From Pauljensenia sp018375675 (GTDB lineage Bacteria; Actinomycetota; Actinomycetes; Actinomycetales; Actinomycetaceae): a stretch of 64,000 nucleotides of DNA. The DNA lies in NCBI GenBank assembly GCA_041432705.1, contig JAPWAE010000009.1:1-64000 (forward strand), in the 5' to 3' direction. Both the position numbers and the translations under genes were made by a program. Under the pieces are notes generated by a model that saw nothing but the letters and a program-made list of their open reading frames with translations, was not told where the DNA came from and searched no databases. This document shows positions 1-7,793 of this stretch, piece by piece (within the stretch, counting starts at the first letter, position 1; every line of letters starts with the position of its first letter).

Positions 1-213
1 CGCCTCAACCGCGAAATCCGCCGACGCACCGACACCGTGGGAATCTTCCCCAACCGCCAAGCAATCATCCGCCTGGTCGGAGCCGTCCTCGCCGAACAAA
101 ACGACGAATGGGCCGAAGGCCGACGCTACCTCAGCCTCGACATCCTCACCAAATCACGACTCACACCCCAACCCACCGGGCAGGAGGAACCCCCACTCCA
201 ACTCAGCGCATAA
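1..213 (+). CDS. IS256-family (mutator) transposase, C-terminal fragment
   Basis: The window opens inside this reading frame, which ends in TAA at 211-213. About 70 residues remain. The surviving tail contains LNREIRRRTDTVGIFPNRQA, the conserved end of mutator-type DDE transposases in which the helical region after the catalytic Glu carries the 'EIRRRT..VGIFPN' block. The last ~20 residues (after 'KSRLTP') are Pro/Gln rich and typical of the variable tail. The start and catalytic residues lie outside the window, so I cannot say whether the enzyme is intact. Family assignment is confident; activity is unknown. Confidence 0.9.
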   Translation, partial: RLNREIRRRTDTVGIFPNRQAIIRLVGAVLAEQNDEWAEGRRYLSLDILTKSRLTPQPTGQEEPPLQLSA

Positions 214-262
214 CCCACTCCGAAGGACACAAAACGATTACACCACTCCACAGGACTTGACC
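214..262. mobile_element. probable right end of the IS256-type element
   Basis: About 40 bp after the transposase stop lies an AT-richer stretch ending in GGACTTGACC at 253-262, the kind of sequence seen at IS256-type terminal inverted repeats. The left end is outside the window, so the exact boundary and target duplication cannot be verified. Confidence 0.35.
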
Positions 263-310
263 TCCGACTGCGACACCAGCAGGTACCTATGTGCCCACTC
301 CTCAGAAAAC

Positions 311-415
311 TCGCATGCAATTCGATGATGCGAACTTTCAAGAACAACCAGAAACGTTGAAATACCAACGATCACAATTCAAAATCTAAAGCAGCCCCAG
401 GGGAATTGCATGCGA
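311..415. repeat. 105-bp inverted-terminal-repeat element, copy 1
   Basis: It begins TCGCATGCAATTC (311-323) and ends GAATTGCATGCGA (403-415), a perfect 13-bp inverted repeat. The interior has a second small inverted repeat CGTTG...CAACG. It has no coding capacity. Two other copies of exactly the same length are at 14305-14409 and 23501-23605. It sits between the transposase and the convergent patatin gene. It is best described as a MITE- or REP-like element. Confidence 0.8.
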
Positions 416-449
416 AATTGCCAAGCAATAGCCCCAAGCCCCGCCCGAT

Positions 450-679
450 TGGAGGGCGCCGGAGGGACCGGAGGGCCAGGCCGCGGTGCCGGTGGGCGGC
501 GGCAGGGCCTGGTCGGGCTTCGAGCCGACTCACCCAGCCACACATGAGCAACGCAGCGCCGCCGGTGTGGAGGGCGCCGGAGGGACCGGAGGGCACGGGC
601 GGGCTTCGAGGCGCGGCGCCGAACGAAGTGAGGCCGCCTAGCCTCGCGGGCGGCCGGGCCCTCCGGCGCCCGGAACACC
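450..679. repeat. GC-rich hairpin repeat: degenerate unit plus full 116-bp unit
   Basis: The 116-bp unit at 564-679 starts GGTGTGGAGGGCGCCGGAGG and ends CCTCCGGCGCCCGGAACACC, so its ends pair as an imperfect inverted repeat. It differs from the copy at 15051-15166 at only about two positions. A degenerate relative, also starting GGAGGGCGCCGGAGG, precedes it at 450-563. A related degenerate form lies near 9517-9710. The long frames through this region come from GC-rich composition and are not genes. Confidence 0.75.
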
Positions 680-711
680 AACGCCGCCAGAACGCGGACA
701 GAAAGAATCCC

Positions 712-1644
712 CTACAGCCCCAGGAATGCCTTGATCGCGGGCATTTCGCGCACGGCCTGCACCAGGCCGGCACGGTAGGTTGCCTCAAGGCGTTCGCGCC
801 GCGACTCGGTGTTGTTGATCCACAGGTTGTCGGGAGCGAACACGTAGGCCTGGCCTCGTTCTTCGAGGTCGAAGAGGAGGCGGCGTCCGGCGTTGTAGCG
901 GTCGGGGCGCCGGGCCACGCCCTCGAACACGGACGGGAAAGAACGGTAGGCGGTGCGCAGAAGGGCGCCGACGCTGGCGGGCATGGGGCCCTTGACGTAG
1001 TCGCGGGGGCGAGTGAGGACGACGAGGAGCTTGCGGTAGCCCTCGCGCAGAGGCTGATCGAAGGGCAGGCCGCCGTTGGGGCCGAGCGCACCATCGACGT
1101 AGGTGTCGCCGTCGATGTCGACGGACGGCATGAGGATCGGCAGCGTGGAGGAGGCTCGGATGATGGGTCCGAGCGTGTCCAGGGTGCTCATTTCCTCCTT
1201 GGAAAACCAGCGGACCTCACCACGCGACGCATTGAAGGTCGCAACGCGCGTGGTCGCCGGGTTCGCCAGGAACGCGTCCATGTTGAAGGGCAGGGCGCCG
1301 TCGGGGTAGCAGATCTGCTGGTAGATGTACTCGGCGTTGAAGTAGCCGTGGCCCTTACGGAAGTGCTTGAGCCCGCCGAATTCGGGATCCTCGACGAGGT
1401 CGACGAAGGTGTCATGAGAGCGCTGAGCGTCGCGGGAGGTGAAGTTGCACAGGTGGCTGGAGCCCGCGGAAACACCGGAGATATGGGGGAAGTTGATGCC
1501 TTCGGCGATGAGTCGGCTGACGAGCGCGGCCGTGTAGGCGTTGCGCATGCCGCCGCCTTCGAACACGAGGGCGGTGTCGTCGATGGTGACCATCGTGGCG
1601 ATGGATTCTTCGGGGGTCGGGTAGTGCTCTGGCGTTTCCTTCAC
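712..1644 (-). CDS. patatin-like phospholipase family protein
   Basis: 310-aa serine hydrolase of the patatin fold, probably acting on acyl lipids. Family hallmarks are visible: the glycine-rich oxyanion loop EGGGMR at residues 29-34, the nucleophile elbow GVSAG with Ser59, and the catalytic DG dyad (Asp184-Gly185). No signal peptide or membrane segment is seen, so it is likely cytosolic, in the style of bacterial YjjU-type proteins. The gene is convergent with the repeat-filled gap on its 3' side and only ~30 bp from gtrA upstream on the same strand, suggesting co-transcription. The ATG at 1644 fits the onset of homology. The natural substrate is unknown. Confidence 0.88.
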   Translation of the reverse strand: MKETPEHYPTPEESIATMVTIDDTALVFEGGGMRNAYTAALVSRLIAEGINFPHISGVSAGSSHLCNFTSRDAQRSHDTFVDLVEDPEFGGLKHFRKGHGYFNAEYIYQQICYPDGALPFNMDAFLANPATTRVATFNASRGEVRWFSKEEMSTLDTLGPIIRASSTLPILMPSVDIDGDTYVDGALGPNGGLPFDQPLREGYRKLLVVLTRPRDYVKGPMPASVGALLRTAYRSFPSVFEGVARRPDRYNAGRRLLFDLEERGQAYVFAPDNLWINNTESRRERLEATYRAGLVQAVREMPAIKAFLGL

Positions 1645-1672
1645 GTTTCGACCCTACCGCCGCGCACCGAAC

Positions 1673-2251
1673 CTACGCGCGCGTATGCCCGGTGAAGACC
1701 ACGTAGTGGTAGAAGAAGAAGCGGAACGCGGTACCCAGGGCGAAGCCGACGACGTAGACGGCAATGTTGTCGGCCAGCGCCGAGGTGAACCCGAGGATGT
1801 GGTGGGTGAACAGCAGGCAGAACTGGGAGATGCCGATGCCGCAGGCGTTCGCGAAGAAGAAGAGGATGGCCTCGCGCGTAGCGTTGTCCCGCGTGCGTCC
1901 GCGGTAGGTCCACAGGCGGTTGGCGATCCACGAGTACAGGGTCGCGGTCGCGGCGGCGATGAATTGCGCGGTGTTGGGGTGCCCTGCGAGGAAGCCGAGG
2001 GGCCCGTGCTGGAACAGGTTGAACAGGCCGGCGTCGACGACGTAGGCGGTGGCTCCGACCATGCCGAATTGGATGAACTCGCGCACCCAGGCGAGGAGTC
2101 GCTGCGTGAGGCTCAGGGACGAGGCCGGGGCGGGCTCCTCGTTCACCTGTCCGCGGGTGCCGGGCTGGGAACGAGGCGCGGACGGGTCCGCGAGCGCCGC
2201 GGGTTCGAGTGCGGCAGTGGTTCCGCGCGAGGGAGCTTGTTCGTCATTCAC
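1673..2251 (-). CDS. GtrA family membrane protein
   Basis: 192 aa from a GTG at 2251. An ATG further upstream would add residues with no family look, so GTG is preferred. The N-terminal ~55 residues are Pro/Ala rich and cytosolic. They are followed by four hydrophobic segments containing the GtrA-type pattern 'QFGMVGATAYVVD', 'NRLWTYRG' and 'FRFFFYHYVVF'. GtrA proteins help move polyprenyl-linked sugars across the membrane during cell-wall or surface glycan modification. A -10-like ATACGA lies just before the GTG, so the mRNA may be leaderless. The 14-bp word GACGAGGCCGGGGC lies inside the linker (2118-2131), encoding APASS. Confidence 0.85.
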   Translation of the reverse strand: MNDEQAPSRGTTAALEPAALADPSAPRSQPGTRGQVNEEPAPASSLSLTQRLLAWVREFIQFGMVGATAYVVDAGLFNLFQHGPLGFLAGHPNTAQFIAAATATLYSWIANRLWTYRGRTRDNATREAILFFFANACGIGISQFCLLFTHHILGFTSALADNIAVYVVGFALGTAFRFFFYHYVVFTGHTRA

Positions 2252-2324
2252 TCGTATAGTCTCGCACGGTCGCACCGCTGTTTCGTGGATCCTCATCAGT
2301 TGGCCCACCTCTAAGATGGTCCAC

Positions 2325-4745
2325 ATGACTGACACGACCAAGCGTGAGGCGGCCAATGCCTCGTCGATGAACACTCCCCCGGTTGCCCCGAAGCGTTACG
2401 GGTACCGGGTGCGCGACCAGTTCGGGCAGCATTTTGATGACCCGTGGGATTGGTTGCGCGACGGCGAGGACCCCGAGGTCAGGGCTCATTTGGAGGCGGA
2501 GAACGCGTGGGCGGACACGGTGACGGCGCCGACGCGCGAGGCGGCGGCGCGCCTCGTGGAGGAGGTCAAGGCCTCCACGGCGCTCACCGACGTGACGGTT
2601 CCGATCCGCGAGGGCGAGTTCTGGTATTTCCGGCGTTTCACGGAGGGCCAGTCGTACGCGACGCATCACCGCGCGCCGGTGGAGCGCGACGAGGCGGGCG
2701 TCCCGATTCCGCTCGTCCCCCAACCGGGCGTGCCAGCGCGGGGCGAGGAGCTCCTCGTCGATGAGAACGAGTGGGCGCGCGGGCAGGAGTTTTTCCGCCT
2801 GGCGGACATGTACCCGTCCCCGGATGGGCGCCTGATCGCGTGGGCGCGGGACACGAGCGGGGATGAGCGCTACACGTGGGTCGTGCAGGAAGCCTCGGGG
2901 CGCGTCATCGACGAGGCCGTGGTGGACGCCGGGTACGGCTTCGCGTGGGCGGATGATTCCGATTCCTTTATCTACATGGGCGTGGACGACGCGTGGCGCG
3001 CGTGCGATGTGTGGCTGCACCGCGTGGGCACGCCGCGCGAGGCTGACGAGCTGCTGTTGGTCGAGCCGGACGAGGGTTTCGAGATGGGGTTCGCGCCCTC
3101 GGGTTTCCCGGGGCACGTCGTCATTCACGCCTCGTCGTCGACGGCGGGCCGCGCGTGGCTGTGGCTGCCCGCCCACCCGTCCGTGCGCCCGCTGCCGCTG
3201 ATGCCGGTGCGCCCGCGCACGCTGGTGTCGGCGGATTCGGCGGGCGATCGCTTGTTCATCGTGCATACGGGGTTGACGCAGGAGGGCTCGCTCGCTCAGG
3301 CGATGCTGCCCGCAGGGGGTTCGCCCGAGGCCTTGGCGCGCCTCGGCGTCACGTCCTCCTCCGCGTTCTCGCGGGGTTCCCTGGCGGATCGCACGCCGGG
3401 CACTCCCCTGCCGGAGGACGAGCCCGCACCCCTCACGCCGTTTGAGTCCTGGGAGCCGCTGCGCAGCCCCGGCCCCGGCGAGCGCATCACCGACGTCGAG
3501 GCTCACGCGGACTACGTGGCGCTCTCGCTTCGTTCGGGCTCTCTGACACAGGTTGACGTGTGGGATCGCCGCGAACCCTCGCCCACGTGGCGACGCGTGG
3601 AGGTCGACGCCCCGGTGCGCACAATCGCGACCGTGCCGACCCCGTGGACCGATCCGCTGCGCGTGGAGTTCCAGTCGCAGACCGTGCCACCCACAGTCGC
3701 AGAGGTTTCTCTGCCGAACCCGGCCCCGGCCTCGTCCCCCGAGGACCCCGAAGGCGCGGCGCTGACCGTGCGGACCCTGCGCACCCGCGAGGCGCCCAGC
3801 TGGCACCCTGCCGAGTACGTCGAGGAGCGCGTGTGGGTGCTCGCGCGCGACGGCGCGACTCGCATCCCCGTCACCCTCATTCACCATCGCGACGCGCGCC
3901 CGGATGGCACGCACGCGGGCTGGCAGATCGGGTACGGCTCGTACGAGGTCAGCTACGACCCCGAGTTCGAGACCCTGCGTCTGCCGATCCTGCGCCGCGT
4001 CGTCTACGCGATCGCGCACGTGCGCGGCGGCGGCGAGATGGGCCGCGCCTGGTACGAGGACGGCAAAGAGCTGGTCAAGGAGCACACCTTCACGGACTTC
4101 ATCGACGTGGCCGACTGGCTGGTCGACTCCGGGTGGGTGGCACCCGGCCGCCTGGTCGCGGAAGGCCGCAGCGCCGGAGGCCTCCTCATGGGCGCGGTCA
4201 CCAACGCCGCACCCGATCGTTTCCGCGCGATCCTGGCGGGAGTGCCCTTCGTGGACGCGCTCTCGACAATCCTGGACCCGACCCTGCCGCTCACCGTCGG
4301 CGAGTGGGAGGAGTGGGGCAACCCGCTGACCTCGCGCGCCGTGTTCGACGCGATGAGCCGCTACACGCCGTATGAGAACGTGCCCGACGGCGCGCTCCTG
4401 CCCGCGATCATGGCGACGACGTCGGTCAACGACACGCGCGTCGAGTTCGTCGAGCCCACCAAGTGGGTGCAGCGCCTGCGCGAGGCCACCGGCCAGGTTC
4501 CCTCCACGGACGAGGCCGGGGCTGGCACACGCTGCAATTGCTGTGATTCGGGGGCTGGCGAGGCGAGCTCGAGCAGGGAAGCCGGCCACGGCCTCGTCAC
4601 CGCGCGCGACCCGCTCGAGCGTCCGATCATCCTGCGCACCGAGATGGTCGCCGGACACGCCGGCCCCTCCGGGCGCGAGGGCCGGTGGGCGGCGCGCTGC
4701 GAGGAGTTCGCCTTCGCGCTGGGCCAGGTGGGCGTCACGCTGTAA
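2325..4745 (+). CDS. ptrB: S9 family prolyl oligopeptidase / oligopeptidase B
   Basis: About 806 aa from ATG 2325; ATG 2316 is an in-frame alternative, and neither has a strong ribosome site. N-terminal beta-propeller (roughly 20-520) and C-terminal alpha/beta hydrolase. The triad is visible: Ser616 in GRSAGG, Asp703 in SVNDTRV, and His778 in VAGHAG. Such enzymes cut short peptides after basic or prolyl residues in the cytosol. It is longer than the usual ~690 aa. One extra segment lies between the Asp and His (about 725-760) and contains DEAGAG, encoded by the recurring 14-mer, and a CNCC cluster. Another 14-mer copy at 3723-3736 encodes an APASS stretch in the propeller. Confidence 0.9.
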   Translation: MTDTTKREAANASSMNTPPVAPKRYGYRVRDQFGQHFDDPWDWLRDGEDPEVRAHLEAENAWADTVTAPTREAAARLVEEVKASTALTDVTVPIREGEFWYFRRFTEGQSYATHHRAPVERDEAGVPIPLVPQPGVPARGEELLVDENEWARGQEFFRLADMYPSPDGRLIAWARDTSGDERYTWVVQEASGRVIDEAVVDAGYGFAWADDSDSFIYMGVDDAWRACDVWLHRVGTPREADELLLVEPDEGFEMGFAPSGFPGHVVIHASSSTAGRAWLWLPAHPSVRPLPLMPVRPRTLVSADSAGDRLFIVHTGLTQEGSLAQAMLPAGGSPEALARLGVTSSSAFSRGSLADRTPGTPLPEDEPAPLTPFESWEPLRSPGPGERITDVEAHADYVALSLRSGSLTQVDVWDRREPSPTWRRVEVDAPVRTIATVPTPWTDPLRVEFQSQTVPPTVAEVSLPNPAPASSPEDPEGAALTVRTLRTREAPSWHPAEYVEERVWVLARDGATRIPVTLIHHRDARPDGTHAGWQIGYGSYEVSYDPEFETLRLPILRRVVYAIAHVRGGGEMGRAWYEDGKELVKEHTFTDFIDVADWLVDSGWVAPGRLVAEGRSAGGLLMGAVTNAAPDRFRAILAGVPFVDALSTILDPTLPLTVGEWEEWGNPLTSRAVFDAMSRYTPYENVPDGALLPAIMATTSVNDTRVEFVEPTKWVQRLREATGQVPSTDEAGAGTRCNCCDSGAGEASSSREAGHGLVTARDPLERPIILRTEMVAGHAGPSGREGRWAARCEEFAFALGQVGVTL

Positions 4746-4750
4746 CAGGT

Positions 4751-4783
4751 GGGGGCGGTCTTCGTTGGAAGGCCGCCCCTCTC
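4751..4783 (+). terminator. terminator after the S9 peptidase gene
   Basis: GGGGGCGGTCTTC (4751-4763) pairs with GAAGGCCGCCCC (4768-4779) around a GTTG loop, five bases after the stop codon. No long T run follows, as is common in high-GC actinobacteria. It also sits in the convergent gap with the next minus-strand gene. Confidence 0.7.
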
Positions 4784-4822
4784 GCGTTGCGCGACGATGC
4801 CGCGTTACTGCGCTGCACTGCG

Positions 4823-6166
4823 CTACTGCGCGCCGCCGTCCCAACCGGGCCGCAGGGCGAAGGACTGGATGTCCAACGTCGGCGTCAAGACGCCTTCCTT
4901 GAGGTAATAAGCCAGGTCACGGGTCGTGAAGATGTCACGCCACTCGCCACCTTCCCAAGGCCTGTACGAGAGAGTGACGACACGGTCCACTCCGCGAGCC
5001 TTGAGCGTGTAGACGCCGGTCTCGGTCACCTGGAAAGACCACGGAAACTCGCTCGTCGGCACGTCGACGGAGAACAGATGCCGGCCCTGTCCACTCGACA
5101 GGTCGACGGCGAAAGCGTCCCCACCCCAGGACACGAACCTGTACTCGTTGCCCACGCGAATCGCCTCGTACTCGGAAACGCCCTGCTCATCATTCAACTC
5201 AAGGGGGTTCCCAGCCTCGTCGAGGACGGGAATGATCGAGCGCTCACCCGTTGACAGGTCCCACCGCTGAAGAACCAGCGTTCGCTGCCGCTCGCTCGTC
5301 GAACCATGGCTTGAGGCAGCGGCCTCGTCCGCCAGCACGCTAGGCATCGTGATGACGTCCCCTTCGCAGGCAAACATGTGCTGTAGCGAGTTCAAGCCGT
5401 CGATCTCCGGCGCTACCGCGAGGACTGGAGGCTCCTCGCCGTCGTGGTCATTGAGTTGGACAACAGCCGTGAGGGTGGTCGGCGGCTTCTTGTCGCCCGA
5501 TCGAGCAGCATACGCCGCGAACACTGCGGCACTGGCGACGCGAAACTCCTTCGTGTCGATGATCGCCAAGATCCGCGACCCACACTGCCCGACAGGGCCT
5601 CCTGTCTTGTCATTCTCGACGCTCGTCACACGTCCATCAACGTGGACGGTGTTAACCACATACCCAGACTCGTCACCATACACAACCGCGAGCGCGCCAT
5701 CGGGGAGCGCATAGCGTTGACGCTCGTCGCTGCGGTAGTAGCGTCGTTCGAATCCTTGCGTCCCCGCCTCCGTCGTGAGGAAGTCATGAGAAGACGACCC
5801 GTAGAAGACGCCCCGCTCATTCCACAGCACATCGCCGTGAAGCACATTGTTCACGGCAGCAACCTGGCCGCGCCCGTCGGCGTCGAGAAGCACGATCCAA
5901 CCGTCATAGTCGTTATACCGAAAATCATCGCCTAACGTGGACCATCCGGACCCCAGGCGCACGGCAACGACCGCGTCACTCGTCGTGAGAAAACTAGCCG
6001 GTTTTCTGGTCAATCCCCCATGGAATACGCAGCTCCACGTCAGCGCGGCAACCGAGAGCACGACGACGAGGAGAGCCCATCGACGGATACGCTTCGGCTT
6101 CTTCGGGTGGCCGTGCTCCTGCTCGTCGGCACCTGCCTCGTGCTGCTCATCGTTGTGCGTACTCAT
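4823..6166 (-). CDS. membrane-anchored protein of unknown function (tandem paralogue 1)
   Basis: 447 aa. I start at ATG 6166 because GGAG lies six bases upstream; ATG 6172 would leave no spacer. The N-terminus is a charged, His/Glu-rich cytosolic tail ('MSTHNDEQHEAGADEQEHGH'), then a basic KKPKRIRR and one hydrophobic helix (about 30-48, ending in a Cys). The long remainder is probably extracytoplasmic and beta-rich, with repeated 'VxxVDGRVTSV' and 'GNPLELNDEQG' type strands suggesting a propeller. It ends in PGWDGGAQ. It is about half identical to the neighbouring 6244-7617 gene, with near-identical ends and promoter. I do not recognise a named family. Confidence 0.8.
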   Translation of the reverse strand: MSTHNDEQHEAGADEQEHGHPKKPKRIRRWALLVVVLSVAALTWSCVFHGGLTRKPASFLTTSDAVVAVRLGSGWSTLGDDFRYNDYDGWIVLLDADGRGQVAAVNNVLHGDVLWNERGVFYGSSSHDFLTTEAGTQGFERRYYRSDERQRYALPDGALAVVYGDESGYVVNTVHVDGRVTSVENDKTGGPVGQCGSRILAIIDTKEFRVASAAVFAAYAARSGDKKPPTTLTAVVQLNDHDGEEPPVLAVAPEIDGLNSLQHMFACEGDVITMPSVLADEAAASSHGSTSERQRTLVLQRWDLSTGERSIIPVLDEAGNPLELNDEQGVSEYEAIRVGNEYRFVSWGGDAFAVDLSSGQGRHLFSVDVPTSEFPWSFQVTETGVYTLKARGVDRVVTLSYRPWEGGEWRDIFTTRDLAYYLKEGVLTPTLDIQSFALRPGWDGGAQ

Positions 6167-6220
6167 GGTCATCTCCGTCCTCGTCTGTGCGGCGAAGGGC
6201 GTGGCCGCGCCTACCACACG

Positions 6221-6226
6221 AGTCTA
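6221..6226 (-). promoter_or_regulatory. -10 element of paralogue 1
   Basis: TAGACT on the minus strand, 55 bases upstream of the ATG. The same hexamer in the same surroundings precedes the second paralogue at 7672-7677, so the promoter was duplicated together with the gene. No convincing -35 is visible. Confidence 0.5.
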
Positions 6227-6243
6227 GGCCACGACAGACGCCG

Positions 6244-7617
6244 CTACTGCGCGCCGCCGTCCCAGCCGGGGAGCAGGGTGAAGGCTTCAATCTTTCGCGG
6301 GTAGCTATCGAGAAAGCCCTGCCTCTCGAGATAGCCCGCCAGTTTGGAAGTCGTCCAGACCTCTCGCCTCTCTCCACTCTCCCACTGCGTGAAAGACAGG
6401 GTGACACGACGATCGTCCCAGCGATCCTCGAGCGCATAGACGCCCGTCTCAGTCACTTGGAACAACATTCGCGCGGATTTCTCCATTGGGTGCGAGAACA
6501 GGTAGCGACCTCGCCCACTCGTCAGGTCCACAGAGAACGCATCACGGCCTTCACTGATGAACCGGTACTCGTTACCAACCTGGACCCCCTGGTAGTGAAA
6601 AATGCTGCGCTCGCTATTTACTTCAATGGGATTTCCCTGCTCGTCGATCACGGGAACGATTGTGCGCTGCCCCGTCGACAGGTCCCAGCGCTCGAGAACC
6701 ATCGTTCCCTCTTCTCTACCCTCTGCCATCACACGAACGACCCGAGAGTCGTCCGTTTGGACGCTCGGTATCGTGATCACGTCCCCCTCGCAGGCGAACT
6801 CCCTCTGTCCCGACACCAAGCCATCGATCATTGGCGCGACGCCGAGGATTCGCGGAGTATCACCGTCACGATCATTCAACTGAATGACGACAGAGAGCAC
6901 CTCCGGTTGCTCGCCATCACCGGCCGACTGTGCGGCGTAGGCCTCAAAGGCCTCGGCTTTCATGCGCGAGAGCTGCTCTGTTTTCATGCGTGAGAGCTGC
7001 TCTGTGTCAACGATCGACAGGATCCGATCCCCGCACTGCCCGATGTCCCCGCGCGTTCCGGGGGGAGTTGAGACACTCGTAATGCTTCCATCAAGTTCGA
7101 TGGTATCGACCTGATACCCCAGGTCCATCTCGTAATAAACCACGATGATTCGCCCATCCGACAACTCATAGCGCTGGACCTCTGAGGAATTCCATCCCGA
7201 TCGTTTTTCCCGACGCGTTCCGTTCTCCGTCGTCAGATAGTCCCACTCTCCGGAACCGTAGGAGATCCCGCGTTCGGTCCACAGGAGTTCGCCGCCCTCC
7301 CCTTCTGTGATGACAGCAGCTCTGTGCTTCCCTTGAGCGTCGAGCAGCATGACCCAGTTGTCTTGAATCGGCGCGCTCAGACCGGACTGTGATCGCGCTT
7401 CGCCCATTCGAATAGCAACCACAGCATCTCCCGTGCTCAGCTCACTAATCGGCGTGCTGGTCAGATAGTCCGTCGGAGTGCAACTCCACACGAGCATTAC
7501 AAACAAAAAGGCAACAACGAGGAGAGCCCATCGACGAAAACGCTTCGGCTTCTTCGGGTGACCATGCTCCTGCTCGTCGGCACCTGTCTCGTGCTGCTCA
7601 TCGTTATGTGTACTCAT
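6244..7617 (-). CDS. membrane-anchored protein of unknown function (tandem paralogue 2)
   Basis: 457 aa from ATG 7617, with the same GGAG-N6-ATG arrangement as its neighbour. Same design: acidic/His-rich cytosolic tail, KKPKRFRR, one helix (about 31-48) and a ~400-residue outer domain ending LPGWDGGAQ. Conserved strings shared with paralogue 1 include 'FACEGDVIT', 'LERWDLSTGQR' and 'VTETGVYALE'. An internal two-fold repeat of an 8-residue block (EQLSRMKT then EQLSRMKA) near residues 210-226 is absent from paralogue 1 and looks like a recent short duplication. The function is unknown; the outer domain may sense or bind something at the cell surface. Confidence 0.8.
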   Translation of the reverse strand: MSTHNDEQHETGADEQEHGHPKKPKRFRRWALLVVAFLFVMLVWSCTPTDYLTSTPISELSTGDAVVAIRMGEARSQSGLSAPIQDNWVMLLDAQGKHRAAVITEGEGGELLWTERGISYGSGEWDYLTTENGTRREKRSGWNSSEVQRYELSDGRIIVVYYEMDLGYQVDTIELDGSITSVSTPPGTRGDIGQCGDRILSIVDTEQLSRMKTEQLSRMKAEAFEAYAAQSAGDGEQPEVLSVVIQLNDRDGDTPRILGVAPMIDGLVSGQREFACEGDVITIPSVQTDDSRVVRVMAEGREEGTMVLERWDLSTGQRTIVPVIDEQGNPIEVNSERSIFHYQGVQVGNEYRFISEGRDAFSVDLTSGRGRYLFSHPMEKSARMLFQVTETGVYALEDRWDDRRVTLSFTQWESGERREVWTTSKLAGYLERQGFLDSYPRKIEAFTLLPGWDGGAQ

Positions 7618-7671
7618 GGTCATCTCCGTCCTCGTCTGTGCGGCGAAGGGCGCGGCCGCGCCTACCACCCG

Positions 7672-7677
7672 AGTCTA
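7672..7677 (-). promoter_or_regulatory. -10 element of paralogue 2
   Basis: TAGACT on the minus strand, about 55 bases before the ATG, conserved with the upstream region of the adjacent paralogue. The two leaders are nearly identical over about 70 bases. Confidence 0.5.
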
Positions 7678-7793
7678 GGGCACGACACCAGGGCCACCCC
7701 ATCCGAGGCCCCAGATACGGTGCGGGACAGCGACACCGCGCCCCGGCCTCGTCCCCCGCGAAGCGCTCAGCGACATGCCGATAGGATGAGTGC

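Noticed and set aside
406..1695. 429-aa plus-strand frame over the patatin gene
   Set aside because: It runs through the non-coding 116-bp repeat and antisense to a clear patatin; no start signal or domain.
2244..4844. 866-aa open frame on the minus strand over the S9 peptidase gene
   Set aside because: It is an antisense shadow caused by high GC at third positions; composition is Arg/Ala/His rich without family motifs, and the plus-strand gene has a complete catalytic triad.
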